Below, piece by piece: positions 8,681 to 16,620 of a stretch of DNA of 33,599 bases. The number at the start of each line of letters is the position of its first letter. The first letter of the stretch is position 1. Under the pieces are notes generated by a model, which saw nothing but the letters and a program-made list of their open reading frames with translations, had not been told where the DNA came from and searched no databases. The position numbers were made by a program, and so were the translations under genes. The stretch is from an uncultured Halobacteria archaeon (GTDB taxonomy: Archaea > Halobacteriota > Halobacteria > Halobacteriales > Haloferacaceae), in NCBI GenBank assembly GCA_937142015.1, contig CAKZQY010000254.1:1-33599 (forward strand), in the 5' to 3' direction.

Positions 8681-8688
8681 ATACTTAC
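8681..8688 (+). promoter_or_regulatory. Probable TATA box of the pdhABC-type operon
   Basis: ATACTTAC lies directly after the repeat block. Transcription would start near 8711, giving a leader of about 30 nt before the GTG at 8741; a purine-rich AAGGTGGG 9-15 bp before the GTG could serve as a ribosome binding site. Confidence 0.5.
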
Positions 8689-8740
8689 GAAAACACTATG
8701 CCGGGAGAGGGGAAGAGTCAGGTATGCGAAGGTGGGTACC

Positions 8741-9856
8741 GTGAGTACGCTCGAGCGCGATCCAGCGGCAGATATGGTACGAGTACTCGACGAGGACGGG
8801 GCGGTGGTCGGCGACGTCCCGGACCTCGACGAGGACGAACTCGTCGCGATGTACCGGCAGATGAAACTGGCGCGGCACTTCGACGAGCGGGCGGTGTCAC
8901 TCAACCGGCAGGGGCGGATGGGGACGTACCCGCCGCTGTCGGGGCAGGAGGGCGCACAGATCGGCTCTGCCATGGCGATGGCAGCGGACGACTGGATGAT
9001 TCCCTCCTACCGTGAGCACGCGGCGGCGGTCGTCCGCGGGCTGGGACTCCGCGACACGCTGCGGTACTGGATGGGTGACGAGCGCGGCAACGAGATCCCG
9101 GACGACACGAACGTGTTCACTGTCGCGGTCCCGATCGCCTCACAGATCCCCCACGCGACTGGGATGGCGTGGGCACACAAGCTCCAGTCCGGGGGTGACC
9201 CGGACAGCGCGTTCCTCTGTTACTTCGGCGACGGTGCGACCAGCGAGGGAGACTTCCACGAGGGACTGAACTTCGCGGGCGTGTTCGACACGCCGAACGT
9301 CTTCTTCTGTAACAACAACCAGTGGGCGATCTCCGTCCCGCGAGAGCGCCAGACTGCCTCGGAGACCCTGGCACAGAAGGCCGAGGCGTACGGCTTCGAG
9401 GGCGTGCAGGTCGACGGGATGGACCCGCTGGCGGTGTACAGCGTCACGCAGGACGCACTGGCGAAGGCGCGTGATCCCGACGAGGGACAGCTCCGCCCGA
9501 CGATGATCGAGGCGGTGCAGTACCGCTTCGGCGCACACACGACCGCAGACGACCCGTCCGTCTACCGTGAGGAGGAGGAGGAACGGCGGTGGCGGGAGAA
9601 AGACCCGATTCCGCGCCTGGAGTCGTTCCTCCGTGGGCGTGACGTTCTCGACGACGACCGTGTCGAGGCAATCGAAGCGTCCGTCGAAGACGAGGTCGCG
9701 GCCGCAATCGACGACGCGGAGGCGACGGCCGACCCGGACCCGCAGTCGATGTTCGAGCACGTGTACGCGGAACAGACCCCGGAGCTCCGCCAGCAGGCGG
9801 CGCGGTTCGCCGAGCTCCGCGAGCGACACGGTGACGACGCCTTCAGAGAGGAGTAA
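8741..9856 (+). CDS. pdhA: 2-oxoacid dehydrogenase complex E1 component, alpha subunit
   Basis: The start is GTG 8741 (VSTLERDPAADMVRVLDEDG), which matches the STLxRDP opening I know from haloarchaeal E1 alpha; the frame stays open upstream only through repeat DNA. The protein has 371 residues, usual for the family. The thiamine diphosphate/Mg motif begins at residue 163 (GDGATSEGDFHEGLN) and ends in NNNQWAIS. RFGAHTTADDPSVYR is the typical phosphorylation-loop region. With E1 beta it decarboxylates a 2-oxoacid and reductively acylates the lipoyl group of E2. The stop is 3 bp from the E1 beta start. Substrate is uncertain: haloarchaea oxidise pyruvate largely by ferredoxin oxidoreductase, and such complexes may serve branched-chain or other 2-oxoacids. 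Confidence 0.95.
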   Translation: MSTLERDPAADMVRVLDEDGAVVGDVPDLDEDELVAMYRQMKLARHFDERAVSLNRQGRMGTYPPLSGQEGAQIGSAMAMAADDWMIPSYREHAAAVVRGLGLRDTLRYWMGDERGNEIPDDTNVFTVAVPIASQIPHATGMAWAHKLQSGGDPDSAFLCYFGDGATSEGDFHEGLNFAGVFDTPNVFFCNNNQWAISVPRERQTASETLAQKAEAYGFEGVQVDGMDPLAVYSVTQDALAKARDPDEGQLRPTMIEAVQYRFGAHTTADDPSVYREEEEERRWREKDPIPRLESFLRGRDVLDDDRVEAIEASVEDEVAAAIDDAEATADPDPQSMFEHVYAEQTPELRQQAARFAELRERHGDDAFREE

Positions 9857-9859
9857 CCA

Positions 9860-10867
9860 ATGAGCACACAGGATCGAGCGACAGCGGCGACGCAGAGTCT
9901 CACCCTCGTTCAGGCAGTCCGCGACGGACTGGCGACGGAGATGGCCCGCGACGACGACGTGATCGTGATGGGCGAAGACGTCGGCGAGAACGGCGGTGTC
10001 TTCCGGGCGACAGAGGGGTTGTACGAGGAGTTCGGCGACGACCGCGTGATCGACACCCCGCTCGCGGAGTCGGGGATCGTCGGCACGGCGGTCGGGATGG
10101 CCGCGATGGGGCTGAAGCCGGTGCCAGAGATCCAGTTCTCTGGGTTCATGTACCCCGGATTCGACCAGATCGTCTCACACATGCCACGGCTCCGCACCCG
10201 TTCGCGGGGTCGGTTCACAGTCCCGATGGTGCTGCGCGCGCCGTACGGCGGCGGGATTCGCGCGCCGGAACACCACTCGGAGTCGAAGGAGGCGTTCTAC
10301 GCCCACGAGGCCGGGCTGAAGGTCGCCATCCCCTCGACGCCGTACGACACGAAGGGGATGTTGATCGCCGCGATCCGCGATCCGGACCCGGTCGTGTTCC
10401 TCGAACCGAAGCTGATCTACCGCGCGTTCCGCGGTGACGTACCGGAAGGAGAGTACGAAGTGCCGCTCGGCGAGGCCGCCGTTCGACGCGAGGGGACAGA
10501 CGTCTCCGTGTTCACCTACGGCGCGATGGCACGGCCGACACAGGCCGCCGCCGAGGAGCTCGCCGAGGAGGGAATCGACGCGGAGGTGATCGACCTCCGG
10601 TCAGTCTCCCCGCTCGACCGCGAGACAATCGTCGAGTCGTTCCAGAAGACCGGCAGAGCGTGTGTCGTCCACGAAGCGCCCAAGACGGGCGGGTTGGCCG
10701 GCGAGATCACCGCCATCCTCCAAGAGGAGGCGCTGTTGTACCAGGAGGCACCGATCCAGCGTGTGACCGGCTACGACGTGCCGTACCCGCTGTACGCGCT
10801 GGAAGACTACTACATGCCGAACGAGGCTCGGGTCGCCGACGGCATCAGAGAGGCGGTGGAGTTCTGA
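9860..10867 (+). CDS. pdhB: 2-oxoacid dehydrogenase complex E1 component, beta subunit
   Basis: The 335-residue protein from ATG 9860 has the family's usual length. It shows the transketolase pyrimidine-binding part (VMGEDVGENGGVFRATEGL, DTPLAESGIVGTAVGMA) and the C-terminal transketolase domain (DVSVFTYGAMARPTQAAAEEL, EVIDLRSVSPLDRETI, HEAPKTGGLAGEI). It pairs with E1 alpha to form the alpha2beta2 enzyme that uses thiamine diphosphate. It starts 3 bp after E1 alpha and ends 1 bp before the E2 ATG, so the three genes form one tight operon with translational coupling. Nothing is missing or odd. Confidence 0.96.
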   Translation: MSTQDRATAATQSLTLVQAVRDGLATEMARDDDVIVMGEDVGENGGVFRATEGLYEEFGDDRVIDTPLAESGIVGTAVGMAAMGLKPVPEIQFSGFMYPGFDQIVSHMPRLRTRSRGRFTVPMVLRAPYGGGIRAPEHHSESKEAFYAHEAGLKVAIPSTPYDTKGMLIAAIRDPDPVVFLEPKLIYRAFRGDVPEGEYEVPLGEAAVRREGTDVSVFTYGAMARPTQAAAEELAEEGIDAEVIDLRSVSPLDRETIVESFQKTGRACVVHEAPKTGGLAGEITAILQEEALLYQEAPIQRVTGYDVPYPLYALEDYYMPNEARVADGIREAVEF

Positions 10868-10868
10868 G

Positions 10869-12665
10869 ATGACACGCGAAGCGTTCACACTCCCGGACGT
10901 GGGCGAAGGCATCGCCGAGGGTGAGTTGGTCAACTGGCTCGTCGAGGAGGGCGACACGGTCACGGAAGATCAGCCGGTCGCGGAGGTGGAGACGGACAAG
11001 GCGGTCGTCGACGTGCCGTCGCCGTTCGACGCGACGGTGGTCGAACGCCGCGCCGCCGAGGGGGAGATGGTTCCCGTCGGCGACGTGATCGTCGTCTTCG
11101 AGACGGACGAGGCGGCTGTCGACGCGGACGAAGTCGGCGGCAGCGCGGACGGGACCGGCGGCGCAGACGAGGCTGGCAGCGCGAACGCCGCCAGCGGCGC
11201 AGACGAGGCTGGCAGCGCGGACGGAGCCAGCGGCGCAGACGAGGCTGGCAGCGGAGGCGCACCGGAAGCGAGCGGGACGGCCGCGGCCGCTGGCAGCCCG
11301 GAGAACGGAGCCGGCGAAGCGGTCGAAGTGACCGACGAGGGTGTCGAGCAGTCGGAAGACGGCGAGGTCCCCGTCTCCGAAGAGCGCGTGTTCGCGCCGC
11401 CGTCGGCTCGCCGAGAGGCCCGCGAGCGTGGCGTCGACATCACTGCGGTCGAGGGGAGCGGTCCCGGCGGCCGGATCACCGTCGCAGACGTACGAGCACA
11501 CGCGAGCGGCGGCGGCCAGACGACCGCCGGCGGAGCGACGGCGGACGAAGGAGTGTCCGGCCCGAAGCCGGTCGACATCGACAGCGGCGAGTCGGCAGTG
11601 TCGACGAGCGACGGGACCGGCGGCGGTCAGTCGGCGGCCGGTGTGAGCGACACACCAGCGGTCGAATCCGCGGACAGAGACCAGACACTCGCAGCACCCG
11701 CGACACGCCGCGTCGCGCGCGAGGAGGGTATCGATCTGGACGCGGTGCCGACCGACCAGACGCGCGACGGCGAGGCGTTCGTCACGGCCGAGCAGGTCCG
11801 GTCGTACGCGGAGGCACAGCGCGCCGCACAGGCGGCCGACGCGGCGGCGGCTGGTGAACCGAGCGTGTCGGCAGCAGACACCGCAGCCCAGTCGACAGCA
11901 GACACCGCAGCCCAGTCGACAGCAGATACCGCCGGCGCGTCTGCGGACGCGGCAGCGAGCGACACGGAGGGTGTCGCAGAGACCGTGCCGTACCGCGGTG
12001 TGCGGCGGACAATCGGCGAGAAGATGGCGGAGTCGAAGTACACCGCGCCACACGTCACCCACCACGACACGGCGGTCGTCGACGAGTTGGTTGCGACACG
12101 CGAGCGGCTACAGCCGCGCGCGGAGGAACGGGACGTCTCACTCACCTACATGCCGTTCGTGGTGAAGGCGGTCGTGGCCGCCCTCCAGGAGTTCCCGATC
12201 CTCAACTCCCAGCTGAACGAGGAGGACGAGGAGATCGTCGTCCACGACGACTACCACGTCGGAATCGCCGTGGCGACGGACGCCGGGCTGATGGTGCCGG
12301 TCGTCGAGAACGCAGACGAGAAGGGACTCGTAGAGCTGTCGGCGGAGATCTCGGATCTCGCTTCGCGTGCGCGGAGTCGTGATCTCTCGCCCGCCGAGCT
12401 CCGCGGGAGCACGTTCTCGATCACCAACTTCGGCGTGTTCGGCGGCGAGTACGCGACGCCGATCATCAACTACCCGGAGACGGCGATCCTCGGACTCGGG
12501 GAGCTGGACGAACGGCCGGTCGCGGAGGACGGCGAGCTACGGGCCGCCCCGACGATGCCGCTGTCCGTCTCCATCGACCACCGCGTGATCGACGGCGCGG
12601 AGGCCGCGCAGTTCACGAACACCGTGATGGAGTACCTCGAATCCCCGGAACTGCTGCTACTGTGA
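10869..12665 (+). CDS. pdhC: 2-oxoacid dehydrogenase complex E2, dihydrolipoamide acyltransferase
   Basis: The 598-residue protein is cytoplasmic, the core of the complex. Domains in order: a lipoyl domain (residues 1-80, ETDKAVVDVPS with lipoylated Lys44), an Ala/Gly/Asp/Glu linker with three partial copies of a 12-residue repeat (about 98-128), a peripheral-subunit-binding domain (174-213, FAPPSARREARERGVD), a second PSBD-like segment (274-317, LAAPATRRVAREEGID), another repeat linker (335-357), and the acyltransferase domain (373-598) with catalytic His571 in DHRVIDG. Two PSBD-like segments fit what I recall of haloarchaeal E2. The length exceeds typical bacterial single-lipoyl E2 mainly through the linkers. 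No E3 (lpdA) gene follows; the next gene has its own promoter. Confidence 0.95.
   Translation: MTREAFTLPDVGEGIAEGELVNWLVEEGDTVTEDQPVAEVETDKAVVDVPSPFDATVVERRAAEGEMVPVGDVIVVFETDEAAVDADEVGGSADGTGGADEAGSANAASGADEAGSADGASGADEAGSGGAPEASGTAAAAGSPENGAGEAVEVTDEGVEQSEDGEVPVSEERVFAPPSARREARERGVDITAVEGSGPGGRITVADVRAHASGGGQTTAGGATADEGVSGPKPVDIDSGESAVSTSDGTGGGQSAAGVSDTPAVESADRDQTLAAPATRRVAREEGIDLDAVPTDQTRDGEAFVTAEQVRSYAEAQRAAQAADAAAAGEPSVSAADTAAQSTADTAAQSTADTAGASADAAASDTEGVAETVPYRGVRRTIGEKMAESKYTAPHVTHHDTAVVDELVATRERLQPRAEERDVSLTYMPFVVKAVVAALQEFPILNSQLNEEDEEIVVHDDYHVGIAVATDAGLMVPVVENADEKGLVELSAEISDLASRARSRDLSPAELRGSTFSITNFGVFGGEYATPIINYPETAILGLGELDERPVAEDGELRAAPTMPLSVSIDHRVIDGAEAAQFTNTVMEYLESPELLLL
11160..11252 (+). 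repeat. In-frame 36-bp tandem repeat in the E2 linker
   Basis: Units start at 11160, 11196 and 11232 (the last is partial) and share GCAGACGAGGCTGGCAGC. They encode a 12-residue unit around GADEAGSA in the flexible linker after the lipoyl domain, where length change should be tolerated. Confidence 0.95.
11871..11938 (+). repeat. In-frame 24-bp tandem repeat in the second E2 linker
   Basis: Units start at 11871, 11895 and 11919 and share CAGCAGACACCGCAGCCC (the third is diverged at its end). They encode an 8-residue unit around ADTAAQST between the second PSBD-like segment and the catalytic domain. Confidence 0.95.
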
Positions 12666-12764
12666 CGCAGCGCTGGTGGCGGAGTGCGGCCCGGACCGGG
12701 TGACTCCCCACCTGCAACCACCAGCCTCGGCCGACACGTCGACCACGGACCACCACGACCCCTG

Positions 12765-12773
12765 CACTTTAGG
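12765..12773 (+). promoter_or_regulatory. TATA-like box of the GCS2-family gene
   Basis: CACTTTAGG is centred 29 bp before the ATG at 12799, the spacing expected for a leaderless transcript independent of the pdh operon, which ends at 12665. Confidence 0.5.
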
Positions 12774-12798
12774 CTCCGGCGGCACGCAGATAGCGGGT

Positions 12799-14364
12799 AT
12801 GACCACGGGTACGGGCGGGGTCAGGGAGCTCGCGCGGCGAGTAGACGAGATTCTCGACGTCGATCCCGAGACGTTCACCGAACGGGCGGAGCTGGACGCC
12901 GAGACGGTGAAGACGGAGCTCAGAGACGGAACGTTCGACAACCACCAGTCGATTGTCGGCTTCGAGTACGAGTTCTACGCGGTCTCACAGGGGCGGTGGC
13001 ACGCGGGCAGCGAGACGGAGGGTGTCGGTCGCGGTGATCTCGCGCGCGTGCCGCGGCGACTGCTCGATCTGATCGGGTTCGAGAAGGAACTCGGGCTCCA
13101 CAACGCGGAGATGCGGACCAGTCCACAGCCGTTCAACCCGGACGGACTCAAAGCACAGTCGGCGGAGGTGCGGAGCCGTCTCCGGGCGGCGCTGGCGACG
13201 ACCAGACAGGAGGGGATGCGACTCGTCTCCGACGGGATGTGGACCGCGCCGCCCGCGGGAGAGACGGCCGGCTCGTACCTCGGCGGCGCGGTCGAACACG
13301 AGGGGTTGTTGATCGCCACCAACATGAGCGACTCCGCGCGCTACCACGCGATGGGCAACGGAGCCAACGCCGCGGAGACGTTCGAACTCGACGCGCCGTT
13401 CGTCGAGTTGGAGACGGACACGCCGATGCCCGTCGCGCTCACCACGTCGATCCAGCCACACTACCAGGTGACGAGCGCGAGTGACATTCCCGTCTACCAC
13501 AACTACGCGGTGCGACTCGTCGGGCCGCTGCTGGCGCTGGGTGTCAACACGCCGCTGGTGCCGCCGGACCTGTACGCCACAGCGGCCGACCCCGAGGAGA
13601 TTCTGGCCGACGGGTACCGTGAGAACCGGGTCGCCGCCTTCGAGTGTCTCAACAACACCGCGGAGCCGAAGGTGTGTCTCCCCGACGACCTCGACAGCGT
13701 GGAGCAGGCAGTCGACCGCGTGGCACGCGACGACGTGATCGTCCCGATGCCGGAGGAGGTGATCGTGGAGGGGAACCGCTTCGACGACTCGTTCGCCACC
13801 CTCCGACGGAAACACGGCACCTACTGGCGCTGGGTGCGGCCGGTGTTCGACGGCGGGTCGCGGTCGGCCGCCAACGCGCGACTGGAGCTCCGACCGATTC
13901 CGGCACAGCCGACAGTGCGCGACTCCGTCGCGTTCCTCGCCGCCTTCGCGGGGCTGATGGAGTGTCTCCCGCAGCGTCGCCACCCGTCGAGCGTGTTGGA
14001 CTGGGAGACTGCACACGAGAACTTCCGGGCGGCCGTCGCGGACGGAATCGACGCCGACCTGCGGTGGATCACGAACGAGGGCGTCGAGACCACGGACACG
14101 GACCGCATCTTCCAGGACGTGCTCGACCACGCCGAGGCCGGACTGGTCGGCGCTGGCTGTTCCGAACGCGAGGCGGAGGGGTACATCCGACCGCTGCGCT
14201 ACCGCGCCGAGACCCGCACGACGCCCGCGAGCTGGAAACTCGACCGCGTTCGAGAGTACCGCGCGAGCGGTGACCCCTTCGACGAGGCCGTCCGAGCCGC
14301 ACAGCGTGACTACCTCTCGCACCAACGCGATACACTGCTGGACGGGTCGTTCCGCGACTGGTGA
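12799..14364 (+). CDS. Glutamate-cysteine ligase (GCS2) family protein
   Basis: The 521-residue protein starts at ATG 12799, chosen because a TATA-like box sits 29 bp upstream. The opening SIVGFEYEFYAVS and LHNAEMRTSPQPFNPDG, and the later ANARLELRPIPAQPT, match the metal- and ATP-binding signature of the GCS2/YbdK carboxylate-amine ligase superfamily, which joins a glutamate carboxylate to an amine using ATP. Haloarchaea make gamma-glutamylcysteine as their main thiol, but the GshA I know there is shorter (about 360 residues). This longer form therefore need not use cysteine, and the true amine partner is unknown. It is on the same strand as, but probably independent of, the dehydrogenase operon 133 bp upstream. 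Confidence 0.7.
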   Translation: MTTGTGGVRELARRVDEILDVDPETFTERAELDAETVKTELRDGTFDNHQSIVGFEYEFYAVSQGRWHAGSETEGVGRGDLARVPRRLLDLIGFEKELGLHNAEMRTSPQPFNPDGLKAQSAEVRSRLRAALATTRQEGMRLVSDGMWTAPPAGETAGSYLGGAVEHEGLLIATNMSDSARYHAMGNGANAAETFELDAPFVELETDTPMPVALTTSIQPHYQVTSASDIPVYHNYAVRLVGPLLALGVNTPLVPPDLYATAADPEEILADGYRENRVAAFECLNNTAEPKVCLPDDLDSVEQAVDRVARDDVIVPMPEEVIVEGNRFDDSFATLRRKHGTYWRWVRPVFDGGSRSAANARLELRPIPAQPTVRDSVAFLAAFAGLMECLPQRRHPSSVLDWETAHENFRAAVADGIDADLRWITNEGVETTDTDRIFQDVLDHAEAGLVGAGCSEREAEGYIRPLRYRAETRTTPASWKLDRVREYRASGDPFDEAVRAAQRDYLSHQRDTLLDGSFRDW

Positions 14365-14390
14365 CCGTTGCAGGCGCACGAGGAACGCTC

Positions 14391-14474
14391 GGTCGGAGGA
14401 GAGCCGACGCACAGTAGTGGTCGGAGGAGAGCCGGCGCACAGTAGTGGTCGGAGGAGAGCCGACGCACATTAGT
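14391..14474 (+). repeat. Triple 28-bp tandem repeat ending in a promoter
   Basis: Units at 14391-14418, 14419-14446 and 14447-14474 are near-identical (core GGTCGGAGGAGAGCC). Unit 2 differs from unit 1 by one base, and unit 3 by one base in CAGTAGT, which becomes CATTAGT. There are no spacers. Confidence 0.97.
14467..14474 (+). promoter_or_regulatory. TATA-like box of the PAC2 gene, inside the third repeat unit
   Basis: ACATTAGT is centred 28 bp before the ATG at 14498. Only the third repeat carries the G-to-T change that creates the TTA core. Confidence 0.5.
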
Positions 14475-14497
14475 GAGCAGACGCCCGCGGGTAGGGT

Positions 14498-15259
14498 ATG
14501 GACGACATCGAGATCGAGACGGTGGCGGAGCCGGAGACGGAGCAGCCGGTGTTCGTCGAGGGGCTGCCGGGCGTCGGTCACGTCGGCAAACTCGCGGCCG
14601 AACACCTCGTCGAGGAGTTCGACGGCACACTCGTACGGCGCGTCTACACCACCTCGTTCCCCCCGCAGGTGACGGTCGGCGACGAGGGGGTCGCCGAACT
14701 CACACACGCGAAGTTCCACTACGTAGAGACGGGCGGGGAGAACCTCCTCGTGTTGACTGGTGACCACCAGGCGGCGAGCAACGAGGGTCACTACGCGCTG
14801 ACGGACGCGTTTCTCGACGTGGCGGAGTCGTTCGACAGCCAGCGCGCGTTCGCGCTCGGCGGCGTGCCGACCGGGGAGCTGATCGAGGACGACGAGTACG
14901 ACGTGCTCGGTGCGGTCGGAGACGCCGCGACGAGAGAGCGCCTCCAAGAGGCGGGCGTGGAGTTCCGCGAGGACGAGCCGGCCGGCGGCATCGTCGGGGT
15001 CTCCGGGCTGGTTCTCGGACTCGGCCAGCGCCGTGGCTTCGACGCTGCCTGTCTGATGGGTGAGACCTCCGGCTACCTCGTCGACCCGAAGAGCGCACAG
15101 ACGGTGTTGGAGACGCTCCAGTCGGTGCTCGACTTCGAGGTCGACTTCGCCGATCTGGAAGACCGCGCCGAGGAGATGGAGGAGGTCGTCGGGAAGATTC
15201 AGGAGATGCAGGGCGGCGGCAACGTCGCTCCCGACGACGAACTCCGCTACATCGGCTGA
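14498..15259 (+). CDS. PAC2-family proteasome assembly chaperone
   Basis: The 253-residue protein starts at ATG 14498. It has the PAC2 layout: an opening strand and loop with PVFVEGLPGVGHVGKLAAEHL, then TSFPPQVTV, LVLTGDHQAASNEGHYAL, ALGGVPTGEL, GVSGLVLGLGQRRGFDAACLMGETSGYLVDPKSA, and an acidic C-terminal coiled segment (residues about 215-240, DLEDRAEEMEEVVGKIQEM). Archaeal PAC2 proteins (PbaA/PbaB relatives) help assemble or bind the 20S proteasome. This role is inferred from family; the haloarchaeal proteins are less studied. Length is typical. Its stop is 6 bp from the stop of the convergent membrane gene. Confidence 0.85.
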   Translation: MDDIEIETVAEPETEQPVFVEGLPGVGHVGKLAAEHLVEEFDGTLVRRVYTTSFPPQVTVGDEGVAELTHAKFHYVETGGENLLVLTGDHQAASNEGHYALTDAFLDVAESFDSQRAFALGGVPTGELIEDDEYDVLGAVGDAATRERLQEAGVEFREDEPAGGIVGVSGLVLGLGQRRGFDAACLMGETSGYLVDPKSAQTVLETLQSVLDFEVDFADLEDRAEEMEEVVGKIQEMQGGGNVAPDDELRYIG

Positions 15260-15265
15260 CGGCGC

Positions 15266-16348
15266 TCACTGTCGAGTCGCGTCGCGCGGTCGCCAGCCGC
15301 GGAGGAAGGCGACGGCGACACCGCCGACGGCGAGCGCGAACGGGAGCGCGGCCGCGCGGACGAGCACGACGGCCGCGGTCGCGGCGGCGGCTGGCACCGC
15401 GACGGCGGCGACCAACGCGCCGACGAGCAGGAGATCGTACGCCCCGATACTCCCGGGGACGGGCACGAGGCTGGCGATCTGTGGGAGCGGGACGACAGCC
15501 GCGAGCGGAACCAGCGGTGCGGCGGTCCCGGTGCCGACGAGTGCGACCCACAACGCTGCCGCGGTGAGTGTCTGCTCGGCGACGCCCGCGAGCGCGATTG
15601 CCGCGACCAGCCCGGGGCGGTCGCGGAACGACAGCGCACGCTCCCAGAACTGCGCGGTCGCACGACGGACTGCCGCCCGCTCCGGCGGCTCTCGACGGCG
15701 GAGCCGCGCGACGAGCCGAGCGAGCGGAGCCAGCACCGCGACGGCGACTGTCGAGAGCAGCGCCCGCGAGCGCACGGCGAGCACCGCGACGACCACGAGA
15801 CCGACGACCGCGAGGAGGAACGCACCGAGAACCGCGGCCACCGACGGCGTGGTGCTCACACTCCGTGCGGCTGTCGCCGTACTGCCGCCGTCGAGCACTG
15901 TCGGTGATCCACGACCCACGAGGACGGCAGCGCCGAACACGACCGACGCGAGCAGTTGCGCGCCGGACTTGACGTACTTGGCGACGGAGCGGACGCCGAG
16001 CGCCGACGCGTAGTCGGTCCCGGTCTCGACGGCGACGAACCGCGCGACGACAGGCTCCGATCCGACCGGTCCCGCGGGATTGACCGTGTCGAAGAAGTCT
16101 CCCGCCAGCGCGAACTTCACGCTCGCGCGTCCGGAGAGACCCGAGCCGAGCGGACGCACTGACGCCCAGACACCGAGGCCGTCGACGACCGCCTCCGCGG
16201 CGACGAGTGTCACGACCGCGAACACCGTCCACCACGTGACGGCGCTCGCGTGGTCGAGCACGGCGTCCGTGCCGCCGACTGTGACTGCGAGAGCCAGCGC
16301 GAGGAGGCCGACCGTGGCTCCGACAGCGAATCTGACTGCCCGATGCAC
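15266..16348 (-). CDS. Lysylphosphatidylglycerol synthase TM-domain (UPF0104) membrane protein
   Basis: The 360-residue polytopic membrane protein starts at GTG 16346-16348. It has about eight hydrophobic segments, with the family signature between TM3 and TM4 (FDTVNPAGPVGSEPVVARFV) and an Arg-rich cytosolic loop (LARLVARLRRREPPERAAVRR). This is the flippase-like half of MprF without the aminoacyl-transferase domain, so it probably handles a lipid or lipid-linked substrate rather than synthesising lysyl-lipid. The substrate in archaea is unknown. A T-rich patch near 16370-16380 on the minus strand is a plausible promoter. It is convergent with the PAC2 gene. Confidence 0.85.
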   Translation of the reverse strand: MHRAVRFAVGATVGLLALALAVTVGGTDAVLDHASAVTWWTVFAVVTLVAAEAVVDGLGVWASVRPLGSGLSGRASVKFALAGDFFDTVNPAGPVGSEPVVARFVAVETGTDYASALGVRSVAKYVKSGAQLLASVVFGAAVLVGRGSPTVLDGGSTATAARSVSTTPSVAAVLGAFLLAVVGLVVVAVLAVRSRALLSTVAVAVLAPLARLVARLRRREPPERAAVRRATAQFWERALSFRDRPGLVAAIALAGVAEQTLTAAALWVALVGTGTAAPLVPLAAVVPLPQIASLVPVPGSIGAYDLLLVGALVAAVAVPAAAATAAVVLVRAAALPFALAVGGVAVAFLRGWRPRDATRQ

Positions 16349-16620
16349 GGGTGGTGGTGCGGGGTTCGTGGTAGAAAAGGCGTCGGAGACGGCAGGGGCG
16401 AGTCACCACCGCATCGTACTGGCTCCAAGTTCGCACCCGCAAAAAGAATTAAGTACCTCGGGCCAAAATCAGACTTCCATCGTGAGTAGAGTGGAGCTAC
16501 GGAAAGGTTGCAGACAAAATTTGGTGAAACAACCCAACGCCGATATAACCACTCGGCACGTAGAGTTGACGCTTGAACGACCGATGTGGATAGGCCTGCG
16601 GGCTAGGTCCGTCGACACAC
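16349..16620. other. Intergenic region, AT-richer, upstream of the uL15 paralogue
   Basis: The 272 bp between divergent genes become clearly less GC-rich from about 16440 (AAAAAGAATTAAG at 16441-16453, CGATATAACC at 16541-16550). Either the ATATAA near 16543 (leader of about 50 nt) or GGATAGG near 16588 (leaderless) could be the promoter of the gene at 16621. I see no gene or RNA here. Confidence 0.5.

Larger units (their letters stand above)
8356..8740. other. 385-bp intergenic region upstream of the 2-oxoacid dehydrogenase operon
   Basis: It holds the TATA box of the small exported gene at its left end, an AT-rich stretch (8380-8515), a GC-rich tandem-repeat block (8530-8678) and the probable operon promoter at 8681-8688. 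I see no gene in it. Confidence 0.7.

Noticed and set aside
12799-14364. Gamma-glutamylcysteine ligase GshA of thiol metabolism
   Set aside because: The family signature is present, but the length and sequence differ from the GshA form I know, so the specific name is not justified.
12985-14412. Minus-strand frame of 475 codons opposite the GCS2-family gene
   Set aside because: Antisense shadow; His/Arg/Val-rich without motifs.
14391-14474. CRISPR array
   Set aside because: The 28-bp repeats are directly abutting with no spacers, and no cas gene is present.
14700-16442. Minus-strand frame of 580 codons opposite PAC2 and overlapping the membrane protein
   Set aside because: Extremely Arg-rich and out of frame with the clear membrane protein at 15266-16348.
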